This document shows positions 22,834 through 31,057 of a stretch of 64,000 nucleotides of DNA, in pieces. The notes beneath the pieces are model-generated. The model was given only the letters and a program-made list of their open reading frames with translations. It was not told the DNA's origin and did no database searches. A program made the position numbers and the translations under genes. Source of the stretch: JAILEN01 sp036723975 (GTDB taxonomy: Bacteria > Bacillota > Clostridia > Lachnospirales > Lachnospiraceae); assembly GCA_036723975.1 (NCBI GenBank), contig DAIMGJ010000004.1, forward strand, positions 1 to 64,000, in the 5' to 3' direction. Position 1 is the first letter of the stretch. Each line of letters opens with the position of its first letter.

Positions 22834-25817
22834 GGTGCAATCTCTCCTAAAGTTTGGATAAATGCCCTGGCTATTCCGTACAATTTTGACGTCTGAATCC
22901 CACGCTTTTCCGTTGTGGTTTCAAAGTCGTATTCTCTTTCATCATAAATACTGTTAGCGTCCAGGGAAGCGTCCCATCCAAAGCTAAGCCCCACCGGAAG
23001 TTCTGCTTCTTTTTGCATTGCGGATGCCAAAAGTCCCATGTGAGAAGCTAAAAGTTCTCTTGTCATCTGTGAACTTGTAGTAATGGTTCCGTCCAAAGAG
23101 TTCCCCTCGTATTTAAAGGCTGCGGAAACTGTACCTGTGGACTCCATCTCAAATGTAATATCCACCTGTCCCTTGTCCTCATCCTTGCCGCGTACAATCT
23201 TTAAAGAAAGATTTCCGTACTCATCTGCCACCATAATCGGCACTGCAAACTGCTCCGTTTTTCTTGCCTGTTTTCCAAGCATTTGTAGTTGCTTTACGGT
23301 AATCTTCATACCTCGAACATCGATGGATTTTACGTCCTTTTCCACCATCATATTTCGCATCACGTTTTCTGCGGTCTCTGCCAGCTTTTCCTGAGCTTCC
23401 GCCATTTCTTCCGGAGTCTTTGATGCCTCACCCATGGCCTCGATAATGTCTGCCATGGTGGTCTGCAACAGTCCGTCGATATCGGAAAAATCAAGCTCGC
23501 TTCCGATTTCGGAAAAGACATCCCGCTCTCCGCCCAAATGTTTCGCAAGATTCTTAAACATTTGGTTACGGTTACCCATGTACTGACTCCACGCTTCCAA
23601 GTATGCGGGTGTTGTGGGCATATCCATTTGCTTTAACATCTGATAAACTTTTTCTTCCGATGCTACTGCATTTTGCATGCGGGTAATTTCTTCCCGGGCA
23701 TATGCTTTTTCGGTCTCCACATCTTCGTCCATGTTTTCCAAAGCAGATGCAAACTGATCCGGATTCATGTTCATATAGGAATCTTTGTTTTCAAACTGCA
23801 TCATTTTCGAAGCAGAAATTGCTTCCTTTGCATCGCTGACACGTGAAGTTAAAAATGCAGCCTCTATCTGCTGAGTAATGGAAAGCGCAGATGTAATGTT
23901 ATCCACACCGCCAAAGTCATCATCAATATGATATTCACGATTCTCGTGTTTTCTTGTGCGAACTGCCCCCATCATATTACGAAGTGTAATATCTGCACCC
24001 TGGTTGATTAACTGGCCAATGACTGCTCCGTCTGTTTCCTCTACCTGATGAAGCAGACGATACACTCCGATAAAACTTTGTCTTTGTTCCTCGGTAATAC
24101 CATTCTGTCGCTCCAGTTTCCATAAAAATTCCGCAAAGTTATCCTCTTCTTTGTCCTGAGAAAACTCACCGGAAGAATCCTTCATGTTTGCAGTAATCTC
24201 TTTTGCTTTTTCCTGTAACTCCTTTAAGGAAGCGTCCAGAGGAGAATAACCTTCTTTGATCATTTCCGTTACCACCTTCGGTGTTAACGCCTTAAATGTG
24301 GAAGACACCAGTTCATTTGCATAACGCATGGTCTGCACGGACTCTTCCGTAATGGATAAGCTGTTGTATCCTAAAATACGAACCGCTTTTTCGTTTGCTT
24401 CCGTTACATCCAGACCCAAGTCTTCCAAAATATCATCCACATTTTGGAATGCCTTTTTGATGGAATCACCCAAATCATGTCGCACTTCTGTAGCCATAGT
24501 TTCATAGCGTTCTCCCGCAGCTTCATATTTTGCTGCCAGGGCTGCACCGGTGGTTTTCAAGTCTGTTATCGTTGCATGTTCAATTGCATCCTTTGTTGAG
24601 AATGCTCCCAGAAGTTCTATGGGATAGCTCTTTACTTCTTCTTTTACCGTAAGAACTTCCGCAACTTTATCTTCCACTGTCGCAGAAGCTTCCTGCGCTT
24701 TTAGATTCTCAATCAGGTCTTCCAATTCAGTGGTATCAATTGTAATGCCCTGTTTTAAAAGGGCATAATTTGCTTCCATGGTCATCATGAGACGAATCTC
24801 ACTTACCTGGCGAAGTGCCACCACCTGATCTTCTGTCGTAGATAAAAATGCGATTTCCTCCGCAGGCGTATTTTGAAAGTAGTCGTTTACTTCCTTTGCC
24901 TGATCTTTTAGGGAAAATCCGTCCATCAGATAAGCGTCTTCCGGCATATTGCCCTCTTCCAAAGAAGTGAGTATCGCTTCCGTTACTTCCTTTGCAGAAA
25001 GATGAAGGGACTCTGTTTGTAATGTATAAAAATAGCTGATGGAATCCTCTGTCACCGGAATCTCGTTTTCCAACAAAAGCGCAGCGTTTGCAATCTGTGT
25101 ATCATCCGCCTCAAATCCGGCTTCCGTAATCACACTTGTCACCTGTTCCAAAAGAGCCGCCATTTCCGGTTTGGAAAAATCAATGGCTTCGGAAGACGGC
25201 ATACGAACCGCCTCAGACCCTTGCGAATACTCTGCCGCAAAAAGAGATTCAATGGTTGGCTCCATATCATTCTTTACCAAATACAACATGTTATCCTCGG
25301 ACAACTCCGAAAGCTCTCCTGCCTTTTTCATGGCATTATCCACTGCCTTATCAATGGCCGCACTGCTTACAGCATCTCCACCCAAAGCTTCCACCGCTTT
25401 GTCAGAGACACCACCGGTGATGGAAACATCCATTCCACCTTTTGCCAGCTGCACGCGAATTTTATCTGCTATAGTGACAAAATCTTTATTGTCCATGTCC
25501 ATGGGATCGTGGCCGTCTTCTTTTGCCTTGCCATAAACTTCCTCTGTCATATGCTCGGAAGAAAGGACCATTTGCTCCTTTAATTCCTTTGCGGATAGGC
25601 CGGATTTTTCAGCATCGGAAAAAGATTCGGCGACTGTTTTCTCGCCCAAGTCATTTTTGTTGTAAAACGGATTTTTAACGGATATATCCCGAAGCGTATC
25701 GGTCTTGGTATAATCCTTAATCGTACCGACTTCTCCGATTCCTGAAACGGATGTATTGATTTGATTATTCTTGCCAGCGTTTGCAAGCATCATTTTTTGA
25801 ATGTCATTTATCTGCAT
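22830..25817 (-). CDS. large FliK-like flagellar protein, DUF6240-like
   Basis: A 995-residue, acidic, largely helical protein with no signal peptide or membrane segment. I associate it with the DUF6240 family of flagellated Lachnospiraceae. The C-terminal part (about residues 840-950: AVPIMVADEYGNLSLKIV, TVSAAFKYEGNSLDGTI, LLASHMGLLASAMQKE) has the layout of the FliK hook-length control domain. A sigma-28-like promoter and a leader hairpin shared with flagellin support a flagellar role. The role itself is inferred. Confidence 0.7.
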   Translation of the reverse strand: MQINDIQKMMLANAGKNNQINTSVSGIGEVGTIKDYTKTDTLRDISVKNPFYNKNDLGEKTVAESFSDAEKSGLSAKELKEQMVLSSEHMTEEVYGKAKEDGHDPMDMDNKDFVTIADKIRVQLAKGGMDVSITGGVSDKAVEALGGDAVSSAAIDKAVDNAMKKAGELSELSEDNMLYLVKNDMEPTIESLFAAEYSQGSEAVRMPSSEAIDFSKPEMAALLEQVTSVITEAGFEADDTQIANAALLLENEIPVTEDSISYFYTLQTESLHLSAKEVTEAILTSLEEGNMPEDAYLMDGFSLKDQAKEVNDYFQNTPAEEIAFLSTTEDQVVALRQVSEIRLMMTMEANYALLKQGITIDTTELEDLIENLKAQEASATVEDKVAEVLTVKEEVKSYPIELLGAFSTKDAIEHATITDLKTTGAALAAKYEAAGERYETMATEVRHDLGDSIKKAFQNVDDILEDLGLDVTEANEKAVRILGYNSLSITEESVQTMRYANELVSSTFKALTPKVVTEMIKEGYSPLDASLKELQEKAKEITANMKDSSGEFSQDKEEDNFAEFLWKLERQNGITEEQRQSFIGVYRLLHQVEETDGAVIGQLINQGADITLRNMMGAVRTRKHENREYHIDDDFGGVDNITSALSITQQIEAAFLTSRVSDAKEAISASKMMQFENKDSYMNMNPDQFASALENMDEDVETEKAYAREEITRMQNAVASEEKVYQMLKQMDMPTTPAYLEAWSQYMGNRNQMFKNLAKHLGGERDVFSEIGSELDFSDIDGLLQTTMADIIEAMGEASKTPEEMAEAQEKLAETAENVMRNMMVEKDVKSIDVRGMKITVKQLQMLGKQARKTEQFAVPIMVADEYGNLSLKIVRGKDEDKGQVDITFEMESTGTVSAAFKYEGNSLDGTITTSSQMTRELLASHMGLLASAMQKEAELPVGLSFGWDASLDANSIYDEREYDFETTTEKRGIQTSKLYGIARAFIQTLGEIAP

Positions 25818-25837
25818 GAAAAAAAAATCCTCACTAG

Positions 25838-25857
25838 TTCATGCCTCCGTGCATAAA
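25838..25857 (-). promoter_or_regulatory. leader hairpin with CsrA-like loop, FliK-like mRNA
   Basis: Minus-strand TTTATGC-ACGGAG-GCATGAA: a 7-base stem (one G-T wobble) around loop ACGGAG, almost the same as the flagellin leader hairpin. No T-run follows, so it does not look like a terminator. Confidence 0.5.
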
Positions 25858-25896
25858 TATTGGGAATTCCATTTCGCCACATATTCTACACTACTA

Positions 25897-25923
25897 ATTT
25901 CGGATTCTTTTTAAAAATCTTTA
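25897..25923 (-). promoter_or_regulatory. sigma-28-like promoter of the FliK-like gene
   Basis: Minus strand TAAA (25920-25923), 15 bases, TCCGAAAT (25897-25904). Spacing and the TAAA box are exact; the -10 matches CGAAAT-type SigD boxes at most positions. It lies about 80 bases upstream of the start codon. Confidence 0.5.
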
Positions 25924-25938
25924 ATCCATTGTGACTTA

Positions 25939-27234
25939 TTAATTCTTGCGTTTCATGCAAATATATAACAAATGATTTGTGGCTCCAAGCAGTTCTCTTT
26001 TTTCTGCAAACTGCAAATACCATTTACAAAAGCGTTCAAAATCTGACTCTGAAAGACCAAAATCCACTCTATGCTCAATTGGTTCAAGCAAAGCATCCAC
26101 TCCGGCCGTAGTAATCCAATCTACATTCTTTTCTTTAAAAAGCGCTTCAAACTCTTCTATATCATAGCCGGTGAAAAGCTGTTCCTTAAAGTGCTTTACT
26201 TTGTATTCCTTATCAAAGTTTTCTTCTTCACCATATGCCCAGTTACCGTAAAAATAATTGGAATACATAATGGCATAAATGGAAATAAAGGCAAATAGAA
26301 TTACCCCTGTCGGCTTCGTCACACGGATTGCTTCATCAATCGCTTTATGAACTTCCTTTGGATCATAAAGATGATACATCGGTCCAAGGACAAGTGTTGT
26401 ATCAAAGGTATTGTCTTTTAATTTACCAAGATCCGTTGCGTCACCCCGGATGGCACAAAGATTCTCCAGACCCTTGCTGTTTGCTTTTAAAGTCTCAAGA
26501 TTTTTTTCTACCAGCTCTACAGATGTAACATCAAATCCCTCTTTGGCAAGAGCGATAGAATATCTGCCTGTGCCTGCACCAATTTCAAGAACTTTACTAT
26601 CCTGTTTTACAAACTCATGGATGTAATGCATGGTTGTGGCAAACTCCAGCTTTCCGTGAACTGTGCGCTCTAATCTGTCATCTTCTTCGTATGCTGAATA
26701 AAATCCGTTGATTATTTCCTGTCTGGTTTTTTTATCATTTATCTGATTGATTCTTGTGTAGTATTTTTTATCATCTGAATGGTGTATATAGGCTCCATTT
26801 GCCAGTTGCGCCTTCCAACTGGCCACATTATCTTTGTTTGCGGATAAAAATACTTCGTGAATATTGATTTTCCTTGCTTCTGCAAGTGCCAGTTTCAGCC
26901 CCTTTGTAGCATATCCTTTCCCTCTGTAATCCTTTGAAACACCATATCCGATATGCCCCGGTCCTTCTCTTAAAAAAACATTTAAACAATGTCTTAAGTT
27001 AAATATTGCCACATATCGATCCTCATCCTCCAACACGAAGGTGGTATCCGGCACAAATCCTTCCGGAAGATTCTTACCCACGGACCAATCTCTTTTCATC
27101 TCTATCCATTCAAGGAATTTTTGGTAATCGTAGCCATATACCGGATTTATAAATCCATTTTCGTCCCGCTCAAATGTCATGAATAAGTCATACGCCTTTT
27201 TGTAATCTGAATCCTGTACTCTAATTAGTTCCAT
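25939..27234 (-). CDS. GNAT acetyltransferase / SAM methyltransferase fusion
   Basis: A 431-residue two-domain protein. The N-terminal GNAT domain has GHIGYGVSKDYRGKGYATKG (acetyl-CoA site, about residues 90-110). The C-terminal domain is a class I methyltransferase with VLEIGAGTGRYSIALAKEG (about residue 210) and a CAIRGDATDLG acidic loop. Start chosen at 27234 after AGGAGG; a longer frame adds 25 unlikely residues. The terminator of the recR unit lies between this gene and recR. Substrates are unknown; a small-molecule resistance or modification enzyme is possible. Confidence 0.82.
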   Translation of the reverse strand: MELIRVQDSDYKKAYDLFMTFERDENGFINPVYGYDYQKFLEWIEMKRDWSVGKNLPEGFVPDTTFVLEDEDRYVAIFNLRHCLNVFLREGPGHIGYGVSKDYRGKGYATKGLKLALAEARKINIHEVFLSANKDNVASWKAQLANGAYIHHSDDKKYYTRINQINDKKTRQEIINGFYSAYEEDDRLERTVHGKLEFATTMHYIHEFVKQDSKVLEIGAGTGRYSIALAKEGFDVTSVELVEKNLETLKANSKGLENLCAIRGDATDLGKLKDNTFDTTLVLGPMYHLYDPKEVHKAIDEAIRVTKPTGVILFAFISIYAIMYSNYFYGNWAYGEEENFDKEYKVKHFKEQLFTGYDIEEFEALFKEKNVDWITTAGVDALLEPIEHRVDFGLSESDFERFCKWYLQFAEKRELLGATNHLLYICMKRKN

Positions 27235-27263
27235 AAGTGTATCCTCCTGTTGTATGTAAAATA

Positions 27264-27301
27264 AAAGCCCCATCAAAATCATACGGTTTTGATGAGGCTT
27301 T
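27264..27301 (-). terminator. terminator of the dnaX-ybaB-recR unit
   Basis: Minus-strand stem AAAGCCTCATCAAAA / TTTTGATGGGGCTTT with a T-rich tail, 30-70 bases after recR. Confidence 0.8.
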
Positions 27302-27333
27302 GTAACCATAATAATACCTGACCTTCTCTAAAA

Positions 27334-27930
27334 CTATAATTCTCTACGTCCTTCTAATGCTCGAAGTAGCGTAATCTCATCTGTATTTTCAAGGTCTCCG
27401 CCCACCGGAACACCGCTGGCAATTCGAGTGACTTTAATGTCGGTACCCTTCACCAATTTGCTAATATACATGGCTGTAGTTTCGCCTTCTAACGAAGAGT
27501 TGGTGGCGATAATGATTTCTTCCACGTCCCCTTGAAGACGAGTCATAAGTTCCTTTAAGCGAATATCCTCCGGACCGATTCCCTGCATGGGGGAAATGGT
27601 TCCGTGAAGTACGTGATAAACACCTTTGTACTCTTTGATATGTTCATAGGCTGCCATATCACGGGAATCTTCTACCACCATAATGGTCTTGTGATCTCTG
27701 GATGTATCTGCACAAATCGGACAAACTTCCTGATCTGTTAAAGTAAAGCACTCCTTACAAAACCGGACATTTTCCCTTGCCGAAAGAATCGTATCCGAAA
27801 GACGCTTTACATCCTCTTTTGGCATATGGAGGATATGAAAAGCCAAGCGTTGGGCCGATTTGGCACCAATGCTTGGTAGTGATGATAATTCTGCGATTAG
27901 TTGTGAAATTTGTTTGCTGTAATATTCCAC
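27334..27930 (-). CDS. recR: recombination protein RecR
   Basis: DNA-binding partner of RecF/RecO in recombinational repair. The 198 residues show the N-terminal helix-hairpin-helix (LPSIGAKSAQRLAFHIL), the four-cysteine zinc motif (CKECFTLTDQEVCPIC, about residues 57-72) and the Toprim domain (VVEDSRDMAAYEH, ATNSSLEGETTA). It is 10 bases downstream of ybaB in the conserved dnaX-ybaB-recR order. Confidence 0.97.
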   Translation of the reverse strand: MEYYSKQISQLIAELSSLPSIGAKSAQRLAFHILHMPKEDVKRLSDTILSARENVRFCKECFTLTDQEVCPICADTSRDHKTIMVVEDSRDMAAYEHIKEYKGVYHVLHGTISPMQGIGPEDIRLKELMTRLQGDVEEIIIATNSSLEGETTAMYISKLVKGTDIKVTRIASGVPVGGDLENTDEITLLRALEGRREL

Positions 27931-27940
27931 GAAAAACTCC

Positions 27941-28294
27941 TTACATAAGTCCGCCTAAGCCCCCAAGGCCACCTGTGAGCTTTGACATTTCGGCCTGAGA
28001 CATTTCATCCATCTGACGAAGTGCTTCGTTGGTTGCTGCCATTACTAAATCCTGAAGCATTTCGATATCTTCCGGATCTACTACTTCTTCCGCAAGCTCC
28101 ACTTTGGTTACTTCCTTTTTACCGGAAACAGTAACCTTTACAGCTCCGCCGCCTGCGGTACCTGTTACTTCTTTTGTTTCAAGTTCTTTCTGGCTTTCTT
28201 CCATCTGACGCTGCATTCTCTGTGCCTGCTTCATCAAATTATTCATATTTCCCGGCATTCCCATTCCGCCCGGAAAACCACCTCTTTTTGCCAT
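27941..28294 (-). CDS. YbaB/EbfC nucleoid-associated protein
   Basis: A 117-residue small DNA-binding protein. The N-terminus is glycine/methionine rich (GGFPGGMGMPGNMNNLMKQA) followed by the coiled-coil start and strand-forming core (VKVTVSGKKEVTKVEL) typical of the family. It sits between dnaX and recR. It binds DNA as a dimer with little sequence preference; exact role is not set by the sequence. Confidence 0.93.
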   Translation of the reverse strand: MAKRGGFPGGMGMPGNMNNLMKQAQRMQRQMEESQKELETKEVTGTAGGGAVKVTVSGKKEVTKVELAEEVVDPEDIEMLQDLVMAATNEALRQMDEMSQAEMSKLTGGLGGLGGLM

Positions 28295-28311
28295 GTTATC
28301 CTCCTTCGACC

Positions 28312-29895
28312 TTAAAAGTCTTCTACTTCTAGTTTAATATCTGCTTCTTGAGCAAAGTGTGCAATGGCATCCGGATAAATCCGTGAACTATCCACACCCG
28401 AATTATTTAAAACGAATTTTACAGGAATGTCAACTTCCATATACTCGGAAAGCATACCGGAAATCTCTTCCCCTCGATTCTTTAAACTGTTGTATCCGGT
28501 CTGTTGCTTAGGATTGTGGGCATCAAATACCAACACGAAGCTTCCATCCTCTTCCACCGTCGCTTTACCGGAACGAAGATAGGTTTGCAACAATCCGTTG
28601 TCTATCTGACTTAAAAAGTTTTTCCACTCTCGAAGTGCCTTTTTTACATCCTCCGCTACAGCCTTGGGAAGCTCTTTTTTCTTCACCGGCTCCGGTGCCG
28701 CCATGCCGGGCATCGCAACCGGAGTTGCCATAGGAATGCCTTCCTCCATTTTTTGCTCTAAAAGGTTTATTCTATCAACAAGCGAACCGTAGTCCTTTTC
28801 CATCTGCGGGGAACAAAGCTTTACAATGGCAATCTCCAGCATTACTCTCTTTTGCGTAGAATACTTCATTTGCGCCAAAAGTTCGGAGGCTATACGAATA
28901 TAGCGCATTACTACATCCATATCCACCATTGCCGCCTCTTCCTTCAGTCGGGCAAGATTCTCGGATGACATCTCCAAGCCGTTTTCCATGGATGCATCTC
29001 CGGTTAAAAGCATAAGATTTCTTAAATACCAGATAAAATCATTTACAAACTGATCCAACGCGCGACCCAAGGTGACAATCTCTTCCACGACACCAATGGC
29101 CTCATTTGTGTTGTGGGAAATAACAGCGCGAAGAAGCTTGGAAAAAATCTCTGTATCCACAGCTCCTAAATTTTTAAGCACCTTGTCATAGGTCAGCTCT
29201 TCACCAATATAAAAAGCGATACACTGATCCAACAGCGAAATAGCATCTCGCATGGAACCGTCTCCGGCCTTTGCGATATAAGCCAATGCTTTATCCTCTA
29301 CCGTAACTCCCTCAGCATCACAAAGCTCTCGCAATCTTCCCTGAATGGTTTCGATGGTAATGCGATGAAAATCGTACCGCTGTACACGGGACATAATGGT
29401 CACCGGTATCTTATGCACTTCCGTCGTTGCAAGGATAAAGATGACATATGACGGCGGCTCTTCCAAAGTCTTTAAAAGTGCATTAAATGCAGAGCCGGAT
29501 AACTCGTGTACCTCATCGATAATATATACTTTGTAATTTCCCTCCGTTGGCGGGTAAGAAACTTCCTCGATAATCTGACGCACATCATCCACACCGGTAT
29601 GTGCCGCAGCATCGAGTTCGATAACGTTCATGGAGGTTCCTTTATTTGCCGCCTGACAGCAGGAGCATTCACCGCAGGGACTTCCGTCCTCTAATGGATG
29701 CTCACAGTTTACCGCTTTGGCAAATAATTTTGCCATGGTAGTTTTACCGGTTCCTCTGGTTCCGGTAAACAAATAGGCATGTCCTATACGCCCGGTTTTT
29801 ATTTGATTTTTTAACGTGGTCACGATATGATCCTGACCTTTTACCTCCGAAAATTCCTGTGGTCGGAACTTTCGATACAATGCCATATAGGACAT
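28312..29895 (-). CDS. dnaX: DNA polymerase III subunit gamma/tau
   Basis: Clamp-loader ATPase and organiser of the replisome. The 527 residues show Walker A GTRGTGKTTMAKLFAKAV, the zinc-binding cysteines CEHPLEDGSPCGECSCC, Walker B IIDEVHELSGSAFNALLKTL, and sensor ATTEVHKIPVTIMSR. The tau-like C-terminal extension is shortish and ends in an SLEVEDF-type acidic tail. It follows pfkA by 26 bases. Confidence 0.97.
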   Translation of the reverse strand: MSYMALYRKFRPQEFSEVKGQDHIVTTLKNQIKTGRIGHAYLFTGTRGTGKTTMAKLFAKAVNCEHPLEDGSPCGECSCCQAANKGTSMNVIELDAAAHTGVDDVRQIIEEVSYPPTEGNYKVYIIDEVHELSGSAFNALLKTLEEPPSYVIFILATTEVHKIPVTIMSRVQRYDFHRITIETIQGRLRELCDAEGVTVEDKALAYIAKAGDGSMRDAISLLDQCIAFYIGEELTYDKVLKNLGAVDTEIFSKLLRAVISHNTNEAIGVVEEIVTLGRALDQFVNDFIWYLRNLMLLTGDASMENGLEMSSENLARLKEEAAMVDMDVVMRYIRIASELLAQMKYSTQKRVMLEIAIVKLCSPQMEKDYGSLVDRINLLEQKMEEGIPMATPVAMPGMAAPEPVKKKELPKAVAEDVKKALREWKNFLSQIDNGLLQTYLRSGKATVEEDGSFVLVFDAHNPKQQTGYNSLKNRGEEISGMLSEYMEVDIPVKFVLNNSGVDSSRIYPDAIAHFAQEADIKLEVEDF

Positions 29896-29921
29896 GTAGT
29901 TTCCTCTTTTCTGGGTTTTAT

Positions 29922-30995
29922 TTATTCATCACCAAAACTGATTCCCATCAATTTTGCTTCTTTAATCATCTTGCAGTTCGGGTCAACGGTTTTAAGTTTT
30001 CCTGCAACTTCCTCCAAAGGAACCAGCTTTGTCTCGCCGTTAATCAGCGCTACCATATTACCATACTTTTTCTCCATAATCGCCTTTGCTGCTGCAGAAC
30101 CAAGTCTGGTACAAAGTGCTCTGTCGTACGGACATGGGCTTCCGCCACGCTGGGTATGTCCCGGTACGGTAACTCGTGCTTCTGCTCCGGTTTTTTCCTC
30201 CACAAGCTTTGCAATACGATAAGCTGCTGAAGGATGATTTTCTTTTTCTCTCTTTTTCTTTAATTCTTTCTTGGAAAGTTCTGCTTCTTTCTTTGAAATC
30301 GCACCTTCCGCAACTGCAATAATTGTAAAGCCTTTTCCTGCGGAATGTCTGCGATCAATAGCAGAAATAATTGCTTTCTCATCATACGGAATTTCCGGCA
30401 GCAAAATAATATCCGCACCGGATGCAATTCCGGAATACAGCGTCAGCCAGCCAACTTTATGACCCATTACTTCTACGATAAATACGCGGTTATGAGAAGC
30501 TGCTGTGGTATGAATACGGTCGATGGCATCGCAGGCCACATCTATCGCACTGTAGAAACCAAAGGTCATATCCGTTCCGTAAATATCATTATCTATGGTC
30601 TTCGGAAGATGGATAACATTCAATCCTTCTTCACGAAGCAAATTCGCGGACTTTTGAGAACCGTTTCCACCAAGTACTACCAAGCAGTCCAGATTTAATT
30701 TGTAATAGGTGGACTTCATGGCTTCTACTTTATCAAGACCATTTTCATCCGGTATACGCATTTCTTTAAACGGACAACGGGATGATCCCAAAATCGTACC
30801 ACCCTTGGTTAAGATTCCGGAAAAATCATTGCTGGTCAAAAGTCTGTAATCGCTGTAAATAAGACCTTTATATCCATTAAAGAATCCGTATACTTCCAAG
30901 TTGTCTACGTTATTTGCAAGTCCTTTTACAACGCCGCGCATAGCTGCGTTTAATGCCTGACAATCGCCTCCGCTGGTAAGTAATCCGATTTTCAT
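29922..30995 (-). CDS. pfkA: 6-phosphofructokinase
   Basis: Phosphorylates fructose-6-phosphate in glycolysis. The 357 residues include LLTSGGDCQALNAAMRG, the phosphate-donor site GGNGS (109-113), PKTIDND (131-137) and VEVMGHKVGWLTLYSG. In classic ATP enzymes the motif is GGDGS with a G before TIDND; here the aspartate is replaced by asparagine (as in many Firmicute homologues) and lysine precedes TIDND. The glycine in GGNGS favours ATP over pyrophosphate, but the K is the residue of pyrophosphate forms, so donor preference is uncertain. Confidence 0.92.
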   Translation of the reverse strand: MKIGLLTSGGDCQALNAAMRGVVKGLANNVDNLEVYGFFNGYKGLIYSDYRLLTSNDFSGILTKGGTILGSSRCPFKEMRIPDENGLDKVEAMKSTYYKLNLDCLVVLGGNGSQKSANLLREEGLNVIHLPKTIDNDIYGTDMTFGFYSAIDVACDAIDRIHTTAASHNRVFIVEVMGHKVGWLTLYSGIASGADIILLPEIPYDEKAIISAIDRRHSAGKGFTIIAVAEGAISKKEAELSKKELKKKREKENHPSAAYRIAKLVEEKTGAEARVTVPGHTQRGGSPCPYDRALCTRLGSAAAKAIMEKKYGNMVALINGETKLVPLEEVAGKLKTVDPNCKMIKEAKLMGISFGDE

Positions 30996-31057
30996 ACTGA
31001 TACCCTCCTCTTAAAACATTTCATATAACACTACTATGTAATCAATTATATAGTTTT

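Noticed and set aside
25039..25536. 165-codon plus-strand frame opposite the FliK-like gene
   Set aside because: Serine-rich shadow of a real coding region; no start signal or family resemblance.
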